Below are positions 7,865 through 16,583 of a stretch of 50,085 nt of DNA, one piece after another. The notes beneath the pieces are model-generated. The model saw nothing but the letters and a program-made list of their open reading frames with translations. It was not told where the DNA came from and made no database searches. Each line of letters starts with the position of its first letter. The first letter of the stretch is position 1. The position numbers were made by a program, and so were the translations under genes. Source of the DNA: Clostridia bacterium (lineage in GTDB: Bacteria > Bacillota > Clostridia > Christensenellales > Aristaeellaceae); contig JAFUCP010000109.1 of the NCBI GenBank assembly GCA_017459565.1, forward strand, positions 1 to 50,085, given 5' to 3'.

Positions 7865-9366
7865 TATTCAACACCTCCCGCTATGGTACGCATCACATGC
7901 TCCTGGGTCAGCTCGCTGCCGTTCAGCTCGCCCACGATGTTGCGGTCGCGCATGACGATCAGCCGGGAGCAGGTGCGCAGCATTTCCTCGATTTCAGAAG
8001 AGATGAACGTCACGCTGACGCCCTCCTCCGCCAGCTTCAGCACCAGGCGCTGTATTTCCGTCTTGGTGCCGATATCGATGCCGCGGGTGGGCTCGTCAAG
8101 AATCAGATAGCTGGGATGGGTCAGAAGCCAGCGGGCCAGGATCACCTTCTGCTGGTTGCCGCCGGACAGCGACTTGATGAGCGTGTCCGCCGAGGCGGTC
8201 TTGATGCCCAGCGCCTTGATGTATTCGTCCGCGAATTTTTCCTTTTCCGCCGCCGAGAGGGGCTTGAAGAAGCCCTTCATCACCTGAAGCGCCAGTATGA
8301 TGTTGTCCCGCACGGAAAGATCCGCGATGATGCCGTCGCGCTTGCGGTCCTCCGGCAGATAGCCGATGCCCTGCTTCATGGCGTCGAAGGGCTTGTTGAT
8401 CTTCACGCTTTTGCCGTTGACCTTCACCTCGCCGCCGGTGACGCGGTCCGCGCCGAATATGGCCCGCACGCTCTCGCTGCGGCCGGAGCCCAGCAGCCCG
8501 GTAAAGCCGTTGACCTCTCCCTTGGCGATTCTGAAATCAAAGGGCCGGGCATCGCTGCTGGACAGCCCCGCGGCCTCATAGACGGGCGTGCCGGTGTTCG
8601 CGGGCCGCTCGCCGGCCTTGAGGTCGGAAAGGCCCTCCAGCTCCTTGCCCATCATCTTGGCCACCAGCTCCACCTGGGGCAAATTTTCTATCTCATATTC
8701 GCCAACCAGCTCGCCGTTCCTGAGTACGGTGATGCGGTCGCAAACCTCATAGACCTGTTCCAGAAAATGCGTTACGAAGATGATGCCCACGCCCCGCGCC
8801 TTCAAATCGCGCATGAGCTTGAACAGCATCGCCACCTCCTTGTCGTCCAGGGAGGATGTGGGCTCGTCCAGGATCAGGACCTTGCACTCCGTGTCCACCG
8901 CCCGGGCGATGGCCACCATCTGCTGCACAGCCAGCGAACAGCTGCCCAGTTGCTGCTTGGGACGGGCGGGAATACCCAGGTTGTCCAGCAGCGCGCCGGC
9001 CTTTTTATCCATTTCCTTCCAGTTGACGGTCTTGTATTCGCCGCGCCCGATGAACATATTTTCCGCCACGGTCAGGTTCGGGCACAGCGTGATTTCCTGA
9101 TAGACGGTGCTGATGCCGTGGTTCTGGGCCTCCTGGGGCGAACGGATGCTGACCTCGCCCTCGTAGCCGTCGATGAATATCTGGCCCGCGTCCTTGGGAT
9201 AGACGCCGGTGATGACCTTGATCAGCGTGGATTTTCCCGCGCCGTTTTCCCCCATCAGCGCGTGGATTTCGCCCCTGCGCAGGTTAAAATCCACGTTCTG
9301 CAGGGCCTTGACGCCCGGAAAGTACTTGCTGATGTTGCGCATGGATAAAACGGTTCCGTTTTCCAC
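7864..9366 (-). CDS. CUT2 sugar ABC transporter ATPase (YtfR-like, two NBDs)
   Basis: 500 residues starting at GTG 9366, chosen because AAAGGGGG lies about 9 bases upstream and the protein then begins just before the conserved MRNISKYFPGVKAL. Longer in-frame starts would run into the hairpin upstream. Domain 1 has Walker [10 protein letters not shown], a modified signature SLAVQQM and Walker [10 protein letters not shown]. Domain 2 has the degenerate Walker A GLLGSGRSE, a full signature LSGGNQQK and Walker [12 protein letters not shown]. This asymmetric pattern is normal for RbsA/MglA/YtfR proteins, where one site does most of the hydrolysis. It overlaps the next permease by 1 bp. Confidence 0.93.
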   Translation of the reverse strand: MENGTVLSMRNISKYFPGVKALQNVDFNLRRGEIHALMGENGAGKSTLIKVITGVYPKDAGQIFIDGYEGEVSIRSPQEAQNHGISTVYQEITLCPNLTVAENMFIGRGEYKTVNWKEMDKKAGALLDNLGIPARPKQQLGSCSLAVQQMVAIARAVDTECKVLILDEPTSSLDDKEVAMLFKLMRDLKARGVGIIFVTHFLEQVYEVCDRITVLRNGELVGEYEIENLPQVELVAKMMGKELEGLSDLKAGERPANTGTPVYEAAGLSSSDARPFDFRIAKGEVNGFTGLLGSGRSESVRAIFGADRVTGGEVKVNGKSVKINKPFDAMKQGIGYLPEDRKRDGIIADLSVRDNIILALQVMKGFFKPLSAAEKEKFADEYIKALGIKTASADTLIKSLSGGNQQKVILARWLLTHPSYLILDEPTRGIDIGTKTEIQRLVLKLAEEGVSVTFISSEIEEMLRTCSRLIVMRDRNIVGELNGSELTQEHVMRTIAGGVE

Positions 9367-9402
9367 TGCATGGTTCCCCCTTTGCGGCGTTTGGATAGAC
9401 AA

Positions 9403-9449
9403 GGCGCGGTGCGGAACGGTTGGAGAATCTCCGCGTTCCACACCGCGCC
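9403..9449 (-). promoter_or_regulatory. Intercistronic hairpin between binding protein and ATPase
   Basis: GGCGCGGTG (9403-9411) with CACCGCGCC (9441-9449), and the inner GGAACG (9413-9418) with CGTTCC (9434-9439), make a strong two-part stem. Only a weak T-rich stretch follows on the minus strand. It probably stabilises the binding-protein message or partly terminates, giving more binding protein than ATPase. Confidence 0.65.
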
Positions 9450-9484
9450 GGTCGGTCAATCAGGGTTCATTCAATGGGATGGGA

Positions 9485-10444
9485 TTATTCGCCCAGGCCG
9501 TAGGTCTCGATGTCCTCTTCGGTGATTTCCTTGGCATCGAAGCCGCGCTCCTCGTTGATGATCTGGCCCTTCTCGTTCAGGCCTTCGATCTCGCCGCCTT
9601 CCTCCAGGGTCTTGATCATGCTGTCGATGACCTCGGCCTGGAAGGGGCTGCACTGGCCGTCGTAGTTCCAGTTGCCGGCCAGCAGCTCGCGCAGGGCCCA
9701 CTTGTTGCAGTCGAAGCCCATCACGATGACATCGCCGTCCACGCCGTGGGTGATGCCGGCCTCGTCCAGAGCCGCCACAGCGCCCTTGGCCATGCCGTCG
9801 TTCTCAGCGTAGATCACGTTGAAGGCGTCGCCGGAGTTGATGACGGATTCGACGATCTTCTTGGCCTCGGCCTCGTCCCAGGTCGCGGTCTGCTGCACAA
9901 CCTTGTTCATGGTGCCGGCCTCGAACTGAGCGTCCAGCGCGCCGGTGCGGCCCAGCTGGGCGTCGGAGCCCATGGCGCCCTGGATGTGGATCACGTTGTA
10001 CTCATCCAGGCCCTGAGCCAGCAGCCAGTTCACAGCCAGATCGCCCTCGTTGGCCATGTCGGAAACGACGGCCGCCTCGAACAGGGAGGGATCGCAATCG
10101 ATCATGCGGTCGAACAGGAACACGCCGATGCCGGCTTCCTGAGCGGACTGCAGCACGGCGTCCCAGCCGGTGGTCTCAGCCGCGGAGATCAGCAGGTAGT
10201 CCACGCCGTCGGTGATGAACTGCTGCGCGTACTGCAGCTGCTCGTCGTTCTTCAGGGTGTAAGCGGTCTTGGCCACATAGCCGTTGTCAGCGGAGAAAAC
10301 TTCCTCGAAGTTCTTGACGTTCGCCTCGCGGTAGCCGGACTCCGACGGGGGATTGTTCACGATGCCCACGGTGATCTCCGCCAGCGCGGAGAAGGCGCTC
10401 AGAGCCATGATCAGGGCGAGAGCCAGAACGAGAATCTTCTTCAT
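9485..10444 (-). CDS. CUT2 sugar-binding protein
   Basis: 319-residue secreted binding protein (Peripla_BP_4 type). The start at 10444 is supported by GGAGG 10 bases upstream and by the signal peptide that follows (MKKILVLALALIMALS, cleavage likely after ALA at about residue 22). The mature part begins with a typical ITVGIVNN strand and has two alternating alpha/beta lobes (SESGYREANV, DYLLISAAETTGWD, GVFLFDRMID, YAENDGMAKGA). It is first in the transporter operon and has its own promoter. The TGWD/DRMID pattern resembles YtfQ, the galactofuranose binder, but the N-terminal ligand loop differs, so the ligand is uncertain. No lipobox is seen, unlike the sensor paralogue at 13642-14628. Confidence 0.9.
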   Translation of the reverse strand: MKKILVLALALIMALSAFSALAEITVGIVNNPPSESGYREANVKNFEEVFSADNGYVAKTAYTLKNDEQLQYAQQFITDGVDYLLISAAETTGWDAVLQSAQEAGIGVFLFDRMIDCDPSLFEAAVVSDMANEGDLAVNWLLAQGLDEYNVIHIQGAMGSDAQLGRTGALDAQFEAGTMNKVVQQTATWDEAEAKKIVESVINSGDAFNVIYAENDGMAKGAVAALDEAGITHGVDGDVIVMGFDCNKWALRELLAGNWNYDGQCSPFQAEVIDSMIKTLEEGGEIEGLNEKGQIINEERGFDAKEITEEDIETYGLGE

Positions 10445-10495
10445 GATGAGATACCTCCAATCGTTATTATCAGCCTTCCGGCCGATTTCGCTGTT

Positions 10496-10524
10496 ATTAT
10501 ACCGCGCCGGACGCTTCATGTGAA
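10496..10524 (-). promoter_or_regulatory. Promoter of the CUT2 transporter operon
   Basis: On the minus strand, TTCACA (10524-10519), a 17-bp spacer and TATAAT (10501-10496). The -35 differs from consensus at one or two bases, consistent with activation by the AraC-type regulator encoded directly upstream. Confidence 0.7.
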
Positions 10525-10588
10525 TACAATCGCTTTGGAAGAGAGTTGAAAATCCTTTGGAAAAAACCACAAATGCGCTGTGTTGTGT

Positions 10589-12184
10589 TTAATTTTCATT
10601 TGAAACAGGTTCATTTTTGTTTGATTTTCTGTATTCGCTGGGGGTAACGCCGGTGTGTTTTTTAAACAGGTAGCTGAAATAATGGGCGTCGTTGTAGCCC
10701 ACCTCGAAGGCGATCTCCGAGGAGCGCATGGACGTGGCGGCCAGCAGCTCCTTCGCCTTGCCGATGCGCAGGGCGGTGAGGTACTGGGTGAAGGTGATGC
10801 CCGTCTCCTGGGAAAACACGGTGGAAAAGTGGCTCTGGGACATGCCCACCTCCCCCGCCACGTCCTGGAGCATCAGATTGGGGTTGGCATAGCACTTGCT
10901 CAGATACACGCGCGCCTTGCCCACCGGGGTCTCCCCGAGACCCCGCCCGTTCCGGTCCCGGCAGTCGATGGCCTGGGTCAAAAGCGCCCTGACGGCGGCC
11001 ATGCCCGCCTCCTGCGGAGCGTTGAGCGCCTCGGAAACCAGCGTATCGTCCAGCGCCTCCTGGGGCTCCATGCCGGCGTCGCAAACGATGTGGCGGGCCG
11101 AAATCACCGCCGCGATGCGCAGATAGCCCGTGGCCAGCTCCTGCGCCTCGGCCGTGGCCCCCAGCATATCCGCGTATTCCGCCAGGATGGCGTCCACCTC
11201 GCCCGCGGGGGCGTATTGCAGGCGCTCGTACAGCGGCGAAAGCTCCAGGCTGTCCAGCAGGGTGGTCCGGTCGTTCAGCTCGCCCACGCCGATGATGCGC
11301 CGCCCGCCCTGCTGCCCCGCGGCGGCGTGGCGCACATGCCGGGCGGACTGCATGGAGCGGCGAATGTCATAAAAGTCCGAAACCGTCTCGCCGATGGACA
11401 GCATCAGCTCCCCGCAGCTCTCCAGCTGGGGCAGATGGGCCGCGGAGCTGGCGAAGGAATAGGCGCGCTCCTCGGCGTCCCGCTCGTTGTCGCCCAGCAC
11501 CAGCGCCCGCGCGCCGTGGGCCATGCCGCAGGTATACACGCTGCCGCCGCTGGCCTCCGCCAGCGCCGAAAGCGCCGCCCGGGCCCGGGCCCGGGCCTCG
11601 TCCCTGTAGGGAAAGGCAATATCGATGACCGCGTAGCAGGCCGCGGCCAGGTTGACGCCCATGGAGCGCATCTGCCGCATCAGCTGCTCGTCCTCGAAGC
11701 GGTCCCCCTCCTCGGTGAACAGCGAGGCCAGCAGCTTTTCCCGCAGGAAGCGGTTGCCGGAGGCCACGTCCCGGCGCAGGGTCTCCAGGCTCTGCTGGGC
11801 GTTGCGCTCCTCGGCGATCTGTCCGGCCACCCGGTCCAGCGCCTTGCCCAGCTCCTGGGCGGTGATGGGCTTGAGCAGGTATTCCCGCACACCCAGTGAA
11901 ATCGCCTGCTGTGCATAGGAAAAATCGTCGTAGCCCGAGAGGATCACGATGCCCACCCAGGGCATCAGCCGCTTGACCCCGGCGCACAGCTGCATACCGT
12001 CCATGAAGGGCATACGAATGTCCGTCAGCAGAATATCCGGGTTCAGATCCCGGATCATCGGCAGCGCCATTTCGCCGTCCGGAGCCTCCCCCACCAGCTG
12101 AAAGCCCCGCTCCTCCCAGGGAAACGAATTGCGCAGATTCTCCCGTATGGCGATTTCGTCGTCAACCAGAAATACCTTCATCAT
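10589..12184 (-). CDS. YesN-type response regulator with AraC DNA-binding domain
   Basis: 531 residues. The N-terminal receiver domain (about 1-120) has the acidic pocket D8-D9, phospho-acceptor D55 in ILLTDIRMP, and conserved lysine in LLKPI. A long middle region of unknown fold (about 130-420) follows, then a C-terminal AraC/XylS double helix-turn-helix (about 425-525, with QDVAGEVGMSQSHFSTVF and SSEIAFEVGYNDAHYFSYLFKKHTG, split here only for naming). Two ATGs are possible (12184 and 12181); GGGAGGAAAT fits the first. It overlaps the kinase gene by 23 bp, so the two are co-translated. It likely activates the transporter promoter at 10496-10524. Confidence 0.95.
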   Translation of the reverse strand: MMKVFLVDDEIAIRENLRNSFPWEERGFQLVGEAPDGEMALPMIRDLNPDILLTDIRMPFMDGMQLCAGVKRLMPWVGIVILSGYDDFSYAQQAISLGVREYLLKPITAQELGKALDRVAGQIAEERNAQQSLETLRRDVASGNRFLREKLLASLFTEEGDRFEDEQLMRQMRSMGVNLAAACYAVIDIAFPYRDEARARARAALSALAEASGGSVYTCGMAHGARALVLGDNERDAEERAYSFASSAAHLPQLESCGELMLSIGETVSDFYDIRRSMQSARHVRHAAAGQQGGRRIIGVGELNDRTTLLDSLELSPLYERLQYAPAGEVDAILAEYADMLGATAEAQELATGYLRIAAVISARHIVCDAGMEPQEALDDTLVSEALNAPQEAGMAAVRALLTQAIDCRDRNGRGLGETPVGKARVYLSKCYANPNLMLQDVAGEVGMSQSHFSTVFSQETGITFTQYLTALRIGKAKELLAATSMRSSEIAFEVGYNDAHYFSYLFKKHTGVTPSEYRKSNKNEPVSNEN

Positions 12185-13640
12185 TGGCGATTTCCTCCCT
12201 GGTCCTCAGCGGCACGCTGAAGGAGACGCGCGTCCCCGCGCTGTCGCTGGAAATATTCAGGCCCTCGTCCTGATGGTAATAGAGCCGTATGCGCATATCC
12301 ACGTTGCGCAGCCCGAAGCCGCCGCCCTCGGCGGGGGCCACGTCGGCGAGGGTGGGCGCGCCGCCGCGCATCGCCGCCAGCACCCGCGCCAGCTCTTCGG
12401 GCGTCATGCCCTTGCCCGTGTCCTCCACGTTGAAGCGCACCCTTTCGCCCTCCTGGCGCGCGCTGACGCGGATCATGCCGCCGCCGCGCCGGGACTTGAT
12501 GCCGTGGTACAGCGCGTTTTCCACCAGCGGCTGCAGCAGCAGCTTGATGATATAGCCCTCCGTGAGCGCCTGGGGAATGTCGATTTCATAGTCCAGGATG
12601 TCCCGGTAGCGGGTCTTTTGGATGCTCAGATAGCCCGACAGGTGGCGCACCTCCCGCTCCACGGGAATCCAGTCCGCGCCGGAGGAAAGGGAGATTCTGA
12701 AAAAATCGCTCAGGGAGCGGGTCAGGTGGATGACCTCCTCGCTCTTGCCGGATTCCGCCTGCCAGATGATGGCGTCCAGCGTGTTGTACAGAAAATGGGG
12801 GTTGATCTGCGCCTGCAGCAGCCGCAGCTCCGACTTGGCCAGGTTTTCCTGCTCCAGCCGGCTGCGCTCGATCAGGCTCTCCAGGCGGTTGGCCATCACG
12901 TTGATCTGCTGGGCCAGCTCGCTCAGCTCCTCCACCTCCATCTCCGGCACGCGGGCCTTCAGATCGCCGCCCGTCAGCTGGTGTACGCTGCCCTCAAGGC
13001 GCGAAATCGCCTGCCGGATGACGTTGGCCAGCTGGGAGGAGGACGATCCGGCCAGCAGCAGCGCCGCCGCCAGCAGCAGCGCCTCCGCCGCCGCCGTGAT
13101 CCACACCAGCCGCTGTATGTTCGTGCCGGTTCGCACCGTGCCGTCGATTTCCACGGAAATGAAGTCGTCCAGCATGTCCGTGACCAGATCGCCCACGTCG
13201 CGCACCTCGTCCACGATCCTTTCGATCTGGCTGACGGTCCTGCCCTGCTGTCTGCCCAGGCGCACCTGGTCCAGGTAGCCCGCCAGGGTGTCCATCGTGC
13301 GCCGCGCCACCGTCAGCTCCAGATAGCCGGTTCCGGCGGTGTCCTTCAAAAGCTCGTCCAGCTCCCGGTTGACGGTGTCCAGCAGCGCCTCCACGCCGCT
13401 GTCCTCATAGGCGACGCGCCCCGCGGCCACGGAAAACAGCTGTTCGGGCAGCTCTGTGCCCACCAGGGGCTTGAGGCCCGCCACCCTTTCCATGCGCGCC
13501 ATGGCCCGGCTGTAGCGCGCCGTGGTCAAAAACATCATCAACAGGCTGATGAGCGCGGGAACCAGCAGCAGCACGGCCATGGTCCAGGTCGTCCTGCCCA
13601 GGCGCCCGATGATGCTCGTGCGCCGCGCCTGGCCCCTCAT
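12162..13640 (-). CDS. YesM-type sensor histidine kinase
   Basis: 492 residues. One membrane helix at about 20-40, an extracellular all-helical region (about 42-170), a second helix (about 178-200), a HAMP-like linker (200-255), the His_kinase domain with phospho-acceptor H282 in AQINPHFLYNTLDAI, and a HATPase domain (about 375-485) with LVENALYHG, VEDTGKGM and GGGFGLRNV. This is the LytS/YesM class. The extracellular part has no recognisable ligand domain, so sensing may rely on the lipoprotein encoded 1 bp upstream. The partner is the response regulator, whose gene overlaps this one. Confidence 0.95.
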   Translation of the reverse strand: MRGQARRTSIIGRLGRTTWTMAVLLLVPALISLLMMFLTTARYSRAMARMERVAGLKPLVGTELPEQLFSVAAGRVAYEDSGVEALLDTVNRELDELLKDTAGTGYLELTVARRTMDTLAGYLDQVRLGRQQGRTVSQIERIVDEVRDVGDLVTDMLDDFISVEIDGTVRTGTNIQRLVWITAAAEALLLAAALLLAGSSSSQLANVIRQAISRLEGSVHQLTGGDLKARVPEMEVEELSELAQQINVMANRLESLIERSRLEQENLAKSELRLLQAQINPHFLYNTLDAIIWQAESGKSEEVIHLTRSLSDFFRISLSSGADWIPVEREVRHLSGYLSIQKTRYRDILDYEIDIPQALTEGYIIKLLLQPLVENALYHGIKSRRGGGMIRVSARQEGERVRFNVEDTGKGMTPEELARVLAAMRGGAPTLADVAPAEGGGFGLRNVDMRIRLYYHQDEGLNISSDSAGTRVSFSVPLRTREEIANDEGISG

Positions 13641-13641
13641 A

Positions 13642-14628
13642 TCAGTACCCTCTCGGCTCGAGGCCGCTCAGATCGTCAAATTCGGAAAACACCGTCTCCT
13701 CCGGGTGGATCTGCTTGGGAATCTCCTCGCCCCGGGAAAGCGCGTCCACCAGCGCCATCACGGCGTCGCCCAGATGAGGCGTACATTCCGCGATGCAGTT
13801 GATGCGGCCCTCCAGCAGCGCGTCCACCGCCGTCTGCTGGCCGTCCACGGAGATGATCACCACGTCCTGTCCCGGCTTCATGCCCACCGATTCCAGCACG
13901 TCCAGCGCCCCCAGCGTCATTTCGTCATTGTGGGAATAGATGACATCGATGCCCTCCGTGCCGTAGCGGTGCAGCAGATAGCGCATACATTCCTCGCCCT
14001 TGGAGCGCAAAAAGTCACCGGAAATGCTCTCCAGCAGGGTGAAGCGCTCGTCCCCCCCGATGGCCTCCCGAAAGCCCAGCTGCCGTTCGCGCATGGGCGT
14101 GGAGTCCACCGTGCCGGTGATTTCCACAATGTTCAAGTGCTTCGCGCGCATGTCGTCCGCCTTTTTGATCAGGTATTCCCCCGCCCGGCGGCCCTCGGCC
14201 AGGAAGTCGGCGCCGATATAGGCGGTATACAGGGAATCATCCTTCGCGTCGATCATCCTGTCCATCAGGATCACGGGGATGCCGGCCTTTTTCGCCTCGT
14301 TCAGCACGTTCTCCCAGCCCGTTTCCACGATGGGCGAAAACACGATCACGTCCACCTGATAGGAAATAAAGGAGCGAATCGCGGCAATCTGCTTCTCCTG
14401 GCGCTGGTTGGCGTTGTCCAGCATCAGCCCGAAGCCCCAGTCCTTCGCCGCCTGCTCCATGCTCGCCGTGTTGCCGATCCGCCAGCCGCTTTCCGATCCC
14501 AGCTGGGAAAAGCCCACCACCACGGCGGGGCGGGCGGTATCGCCCTTTTGGTCGGAATTGCAGCCCGCCAGCGCTCCCAGACACAACGCCGCCAGCGCAA
14601 GGCACAAGAGTATCCTCAGCTTCTTCAT
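13642..14628 (-). CDS. YtfQ-like sugar-binding lipoprotein, probable sensor subunit
   Basis: 328 residues. The start at 14628 is chosen for GGGAGGG upstream and for the lipoprotein signal that follows (MKKLRILLCLALAALC, lipobox LAGC with C23). The mature protein closely follows E. coli YtfQ motifs: VGFSQLGSESGWR near the N-terminus, IRSFISYQVDVIVFSP, ETGWENVLNEAK, PVILMDRMIDAKD, and YSHNDEMTLGALDVL. It is the first gene of a kinase/regulator operon, 1 bp before the kinase, and not in the transporter operon. This suggests it reports periplasmic-side sugar to the kinase, as XylFII does for LytS in clostridia. Ligand galactofuranose or a similar furanose is an inference. Confidence 0.9.
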   Translation of the reverse strand: MKKLRILLCLALAALCLGALAGCNSDQKGDTARPAVVVGFSQLGSESGWRIGNTASMEQAAKDWGFGLMLDNANQRQEKQIAAIRSFISYQVDVIVFSPIVETGWENVLNEAKKAGIPVILMDRMIDAKDDSLYTAYIGADFLAEGRRAGEYLIKKADDMRAKHLNIVEITGTVDSTPMRERQLGFREAIGGDERFTLLESISGDFLRSKGEECMRYLLHRYGTEGIDVIYSHNDEMTLGALDVLESVGMKPGQDVVIISVDGQQTAVDALLEGRINCIAECTPHLGDAVMALVDALSRGEEIPKQIHPEETVFSEFDDLSGLEPRGY

Positions 14629-14674
14629 CCGCGCATCCCTCCCGCCGGGCGCGCACGGCCCCGGCCCGGTTACA

Positions 14675-14703
14675 AGTATCGCACTTTTGCCGGCTTCCGT
14701 CAA
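14675..14703 (-). promoter_or_regulatory. Promoter of the sensor operon
   Basis: On the minus strand, TTGACG (14703-14698), a 17-bp spacer and GATACT (14680-14675), about 45 bp before the lipoprotein start. Confidence 0.65.
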
Positions 14704-14734
14704 TACCCCGCCGGCCGTGCCAGTGCAGCAAAAA

Positions 14735-14959
14735 GGAGCGCGAAGCGGCGCTCCCCGGGATATCGACAAAGTCGATATCCGACAGACCGTTGAAAAAGCC
14801 CGCAAAAAAGGGAGTTTACCCCGCCGTAAATAGCCGCATTTTGCGGGCGATGCCAGCGCGGCAAGCAAAAATCCCCGCCATGCTTCCTTCATCGGCAGGG
14901 ATTTTTGCGTTTGCCGGCTTTTTCAGCGGTCTGAGGCGCGCGAAGCGGCGCTCCCCGGG
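14735..14959. repeat. Composite palindromic intergenic element
   Basis: This 225-bp spacer holds nested repeats and no gene. A 22-bp perfect direct repeat (starts GCGCGAAGCGGCGC) occurs at 14738-14759 and 14938-14959, exactly 200 bp apart. GATATCGAC-AAA-GTCGATATC is at 14759-14779. A 24-bp inverted repeat with two mismatches pairs 14783-14806 with 14910-14933. GCCCGCAAAA (14798-14807) also pairs with TTTTGCGGGC (14839-14848). The arms compete, so several folds are possible. It may be a small non-autonomous element or a terminator array. Confidence 0.65.
14865..14908 (-). terminator. Terminator of the sugar transferase gene
   Basis: GCAAAAATCCC (14865-14875) and GGGATTTTTGC (14898-14908) form a stem that contains its own T-run on the minus strand, 66 bp past the transferase stop. 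It is part of the repeat family also seen at 17993-18060. Confidence 0.7.
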
Positions 14960-14973
14960 CCCTTTTTCCGGCG

Positions 14974-16437
14974 CTACGCCGCGGGCTTGTCGTTCTCCCC
15001 GGCAATCACCTGTCCCGGCTCGATGCCCTCGGTGCTTTCCCGCTGGAACAGGATTGGCAGCGTGGCGAACAGGATCTTGACATCCTCCAGGATGCTGGGG
15101 CGGGAAATGTACATCAGATCCATTTGCAGCTTGTCATAGGGCGTGGTGTTGTACTTGCCGTAGACCTGCGCGTAGCCCGTCAGGCCCGCCCTGGCCTGCA
15201 GGCGCAGGGCAAACTCGGGCATCTCCTTTTCGTATTCCGCGGCGATCTCGGGCCGTTCGGGCCTGGGTCCGACGAGGCTCATATCTCCCCTGAGGACGTT
15301 GAACAGCTGCGGGAACTCGTCTATGCGGCAGGAGCGAATGAAGCGGCCCACCCGCGTGACCCGGGGGTCCGCGGCCCCGCTGGAGAGGCAGGCCACGCCG
15401 TCCTGCTCCGCGGAAACCACCATGGATCGGAATTTCAGCATGTCAAATTCCCGGCCGTCCTTGGTCAGCCGCTTCTGCCGGTAAAAGATTGGCCCGCGGT
15501 CCTCCAGCTTGATGCACACGGCGGTGGCCAGCATGAAGGGGCTGAACAGCAAAAGCAGCAAAAGGCTCATGGCAATGTCCAGCGTGCGCTTGGCCACCAC
15601 ATGCTCCAGGGGGGGATTATAGCGGTCCACGCGCATGATGGGCAGGTGAAACATGTGTATCTTGCGCGCGCCGCTCATGATCACGTCGCCCACCCGGGGG
15701 ATGACATACACCACGATGCCGTTGGCCATGCAATACTTGAGTATGATGTTGCGCTCATGGCTGTGTACGCCGCACAGGAACACGGAGGTCAGCTTGTCCA
15801 GCGCCTTCATGCGGCCCTCGAGGCACTCGTCCACGGTGCTGGTCATGCAGACGTCGAACTTCTGGTTCATGCCGTAGCGGTGGATCAGGTACTCCACGTC
15901 GTGGCGCATGTCATAGACGATGCCGGTCTTTTGCCGGGCGTAGTTGGCGAAGTACCACTTGTTCGCCGCCCAGCACCACAACAGCGCCAGCGACAGCTGT
16001 CCCGCCAGGGCCGCCATCGCGGGCCATATGTTCGGGAAGGCGTTGCTCATCAGCCACAGCACCAGGTACATGAAGCCGTCGGCAAAGAGGATGCTCAGCG
16101 CCTGGGCATAGAACATCTCCGACACGCGCTTCAGCGACACCAGATAGGCGTCGTAGGCCTTGCCGAAAAAGGAATACAGCACCACGAACATCAGCACGAT
16201 GCCCGACGCCCTGATGTTGGAGGGGTACATGAGTACCGTATGGATATAGTACAGCACCCAGCAGAGTATGAACGGCAGGGTTATCATGGCGACGTTCGCC
16301 ATCTTGATCAGTCGCAGTCCGATATCATGGTGCAAATTCACGGCCTGCCTCGGTGACCTGGGCAGGGAATGGCTCTTGCCGCCCCGCCCCATGCGCGCCT
16401 TGCCGCCGTGCGTCCGATCCCGCTTTTGAGTGTCCAT
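14974..16437 (-). CDS. Polyprenyl glycosylphosphotransferase (initiating sugar transferase)
   Basis: 487 residues from ATG 16437 (AGAAGGG 11 bases upstream; a GTG at 16449 is an alternative). An N-terminal group of about four membrane helices and a central nucleotide-binding-like region are followed by a C-terminal bacterial sugar-transferase domain (about 275-470). That domain begins with a membrane helix (KRTLDIAMSLLLLLLFSPF) and carries FYRQKRLTKDGREFDMLKFRSM, RSCRIDEFPQLFNVLRGDMSLVGPRP and LQARAGLTGYAQV. These enzymes (WbaP/WcaJ family) move a sugar-1-phosphate from a nucleotide sugar to undecaprenyl phosphate, the first step of capsule or exopolysaccharide synthesis. No other polysaccharide genes are nearby, so the acceptor pathway is encoded elsewhere. 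Confidence 0.94.
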   Translation of the reverse strand: MDTQKRDRTHGGKARMGRGGKSHSLPRSPRQAVNLHHDIGLRLIKMANVAMITLPFILCWVLYYIHTVLMYPSNIRASGIVLMFVVLYSFFGKAYDAYLVSLKRVSEMFYAQALSILFADGFMYLVLWLMSNAFPNIWPAMAALAGQLSLALLWCWAANKWYFANYARQKTGIVYDMRHDVEYLIHRYGMNQKFDVCMTSTVDECLEGRMKALDKLTSVFLCGVHSHERNIILKYCMANGIVVYVIPRVGDVIMSGARKIHMFHLPIMRVDRYNPPLEHVVAKRTLDIAMSLLLLLLFSPFMLATAVCIKLEDRGPIFYRQKRLTKDGREFDMLKFRSMVVSAEQDGVACLSSGAADPRVTRVGRFIRSCRIDEFPQLFNVLRGDMSLVGPRPERPEIAAEYEKEMPEFALRLQARAGLTGYAQVYGKYNTTPYDKLQMDLMYISRPSILEDVKILFATLPILFQRESTEGIEPGQVIAGENDKPAA

Positions 16438-16518
16438 CGCAACGCACACCCTTCTGTATCTTATTTACAGTCAGCCGCGCCCACCGCGGCTGTTATCCCA
16501 TATACCTTATCACTTTAT

Positions 16519-16547
16519 ATTTTAATCGACCCCGCTTTGGTTGTCAA
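16519..16547 (-). promoter_or_regulatory. Promoter of the sugar transferase gene
   Basis: On the minus strand, TTGACA (16547-16542), a 17-bp spacer and TAAAAT (16524-16519), about 80 bp upstream of the start. Confidence 0.78.
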
Positions 16548-16583
16548 CGCATAAATTTTTCCTGCTCTGCCCTCAGGCCAAAA

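Noticed and set aside
14735-14959. Insertion sequence bounded by direct repeats
   Set aside because: There is no ORF inside and no transposase nearby; the 22-bp repeats are longer than typical target-site duplications. Kept as a composite repeat instead.
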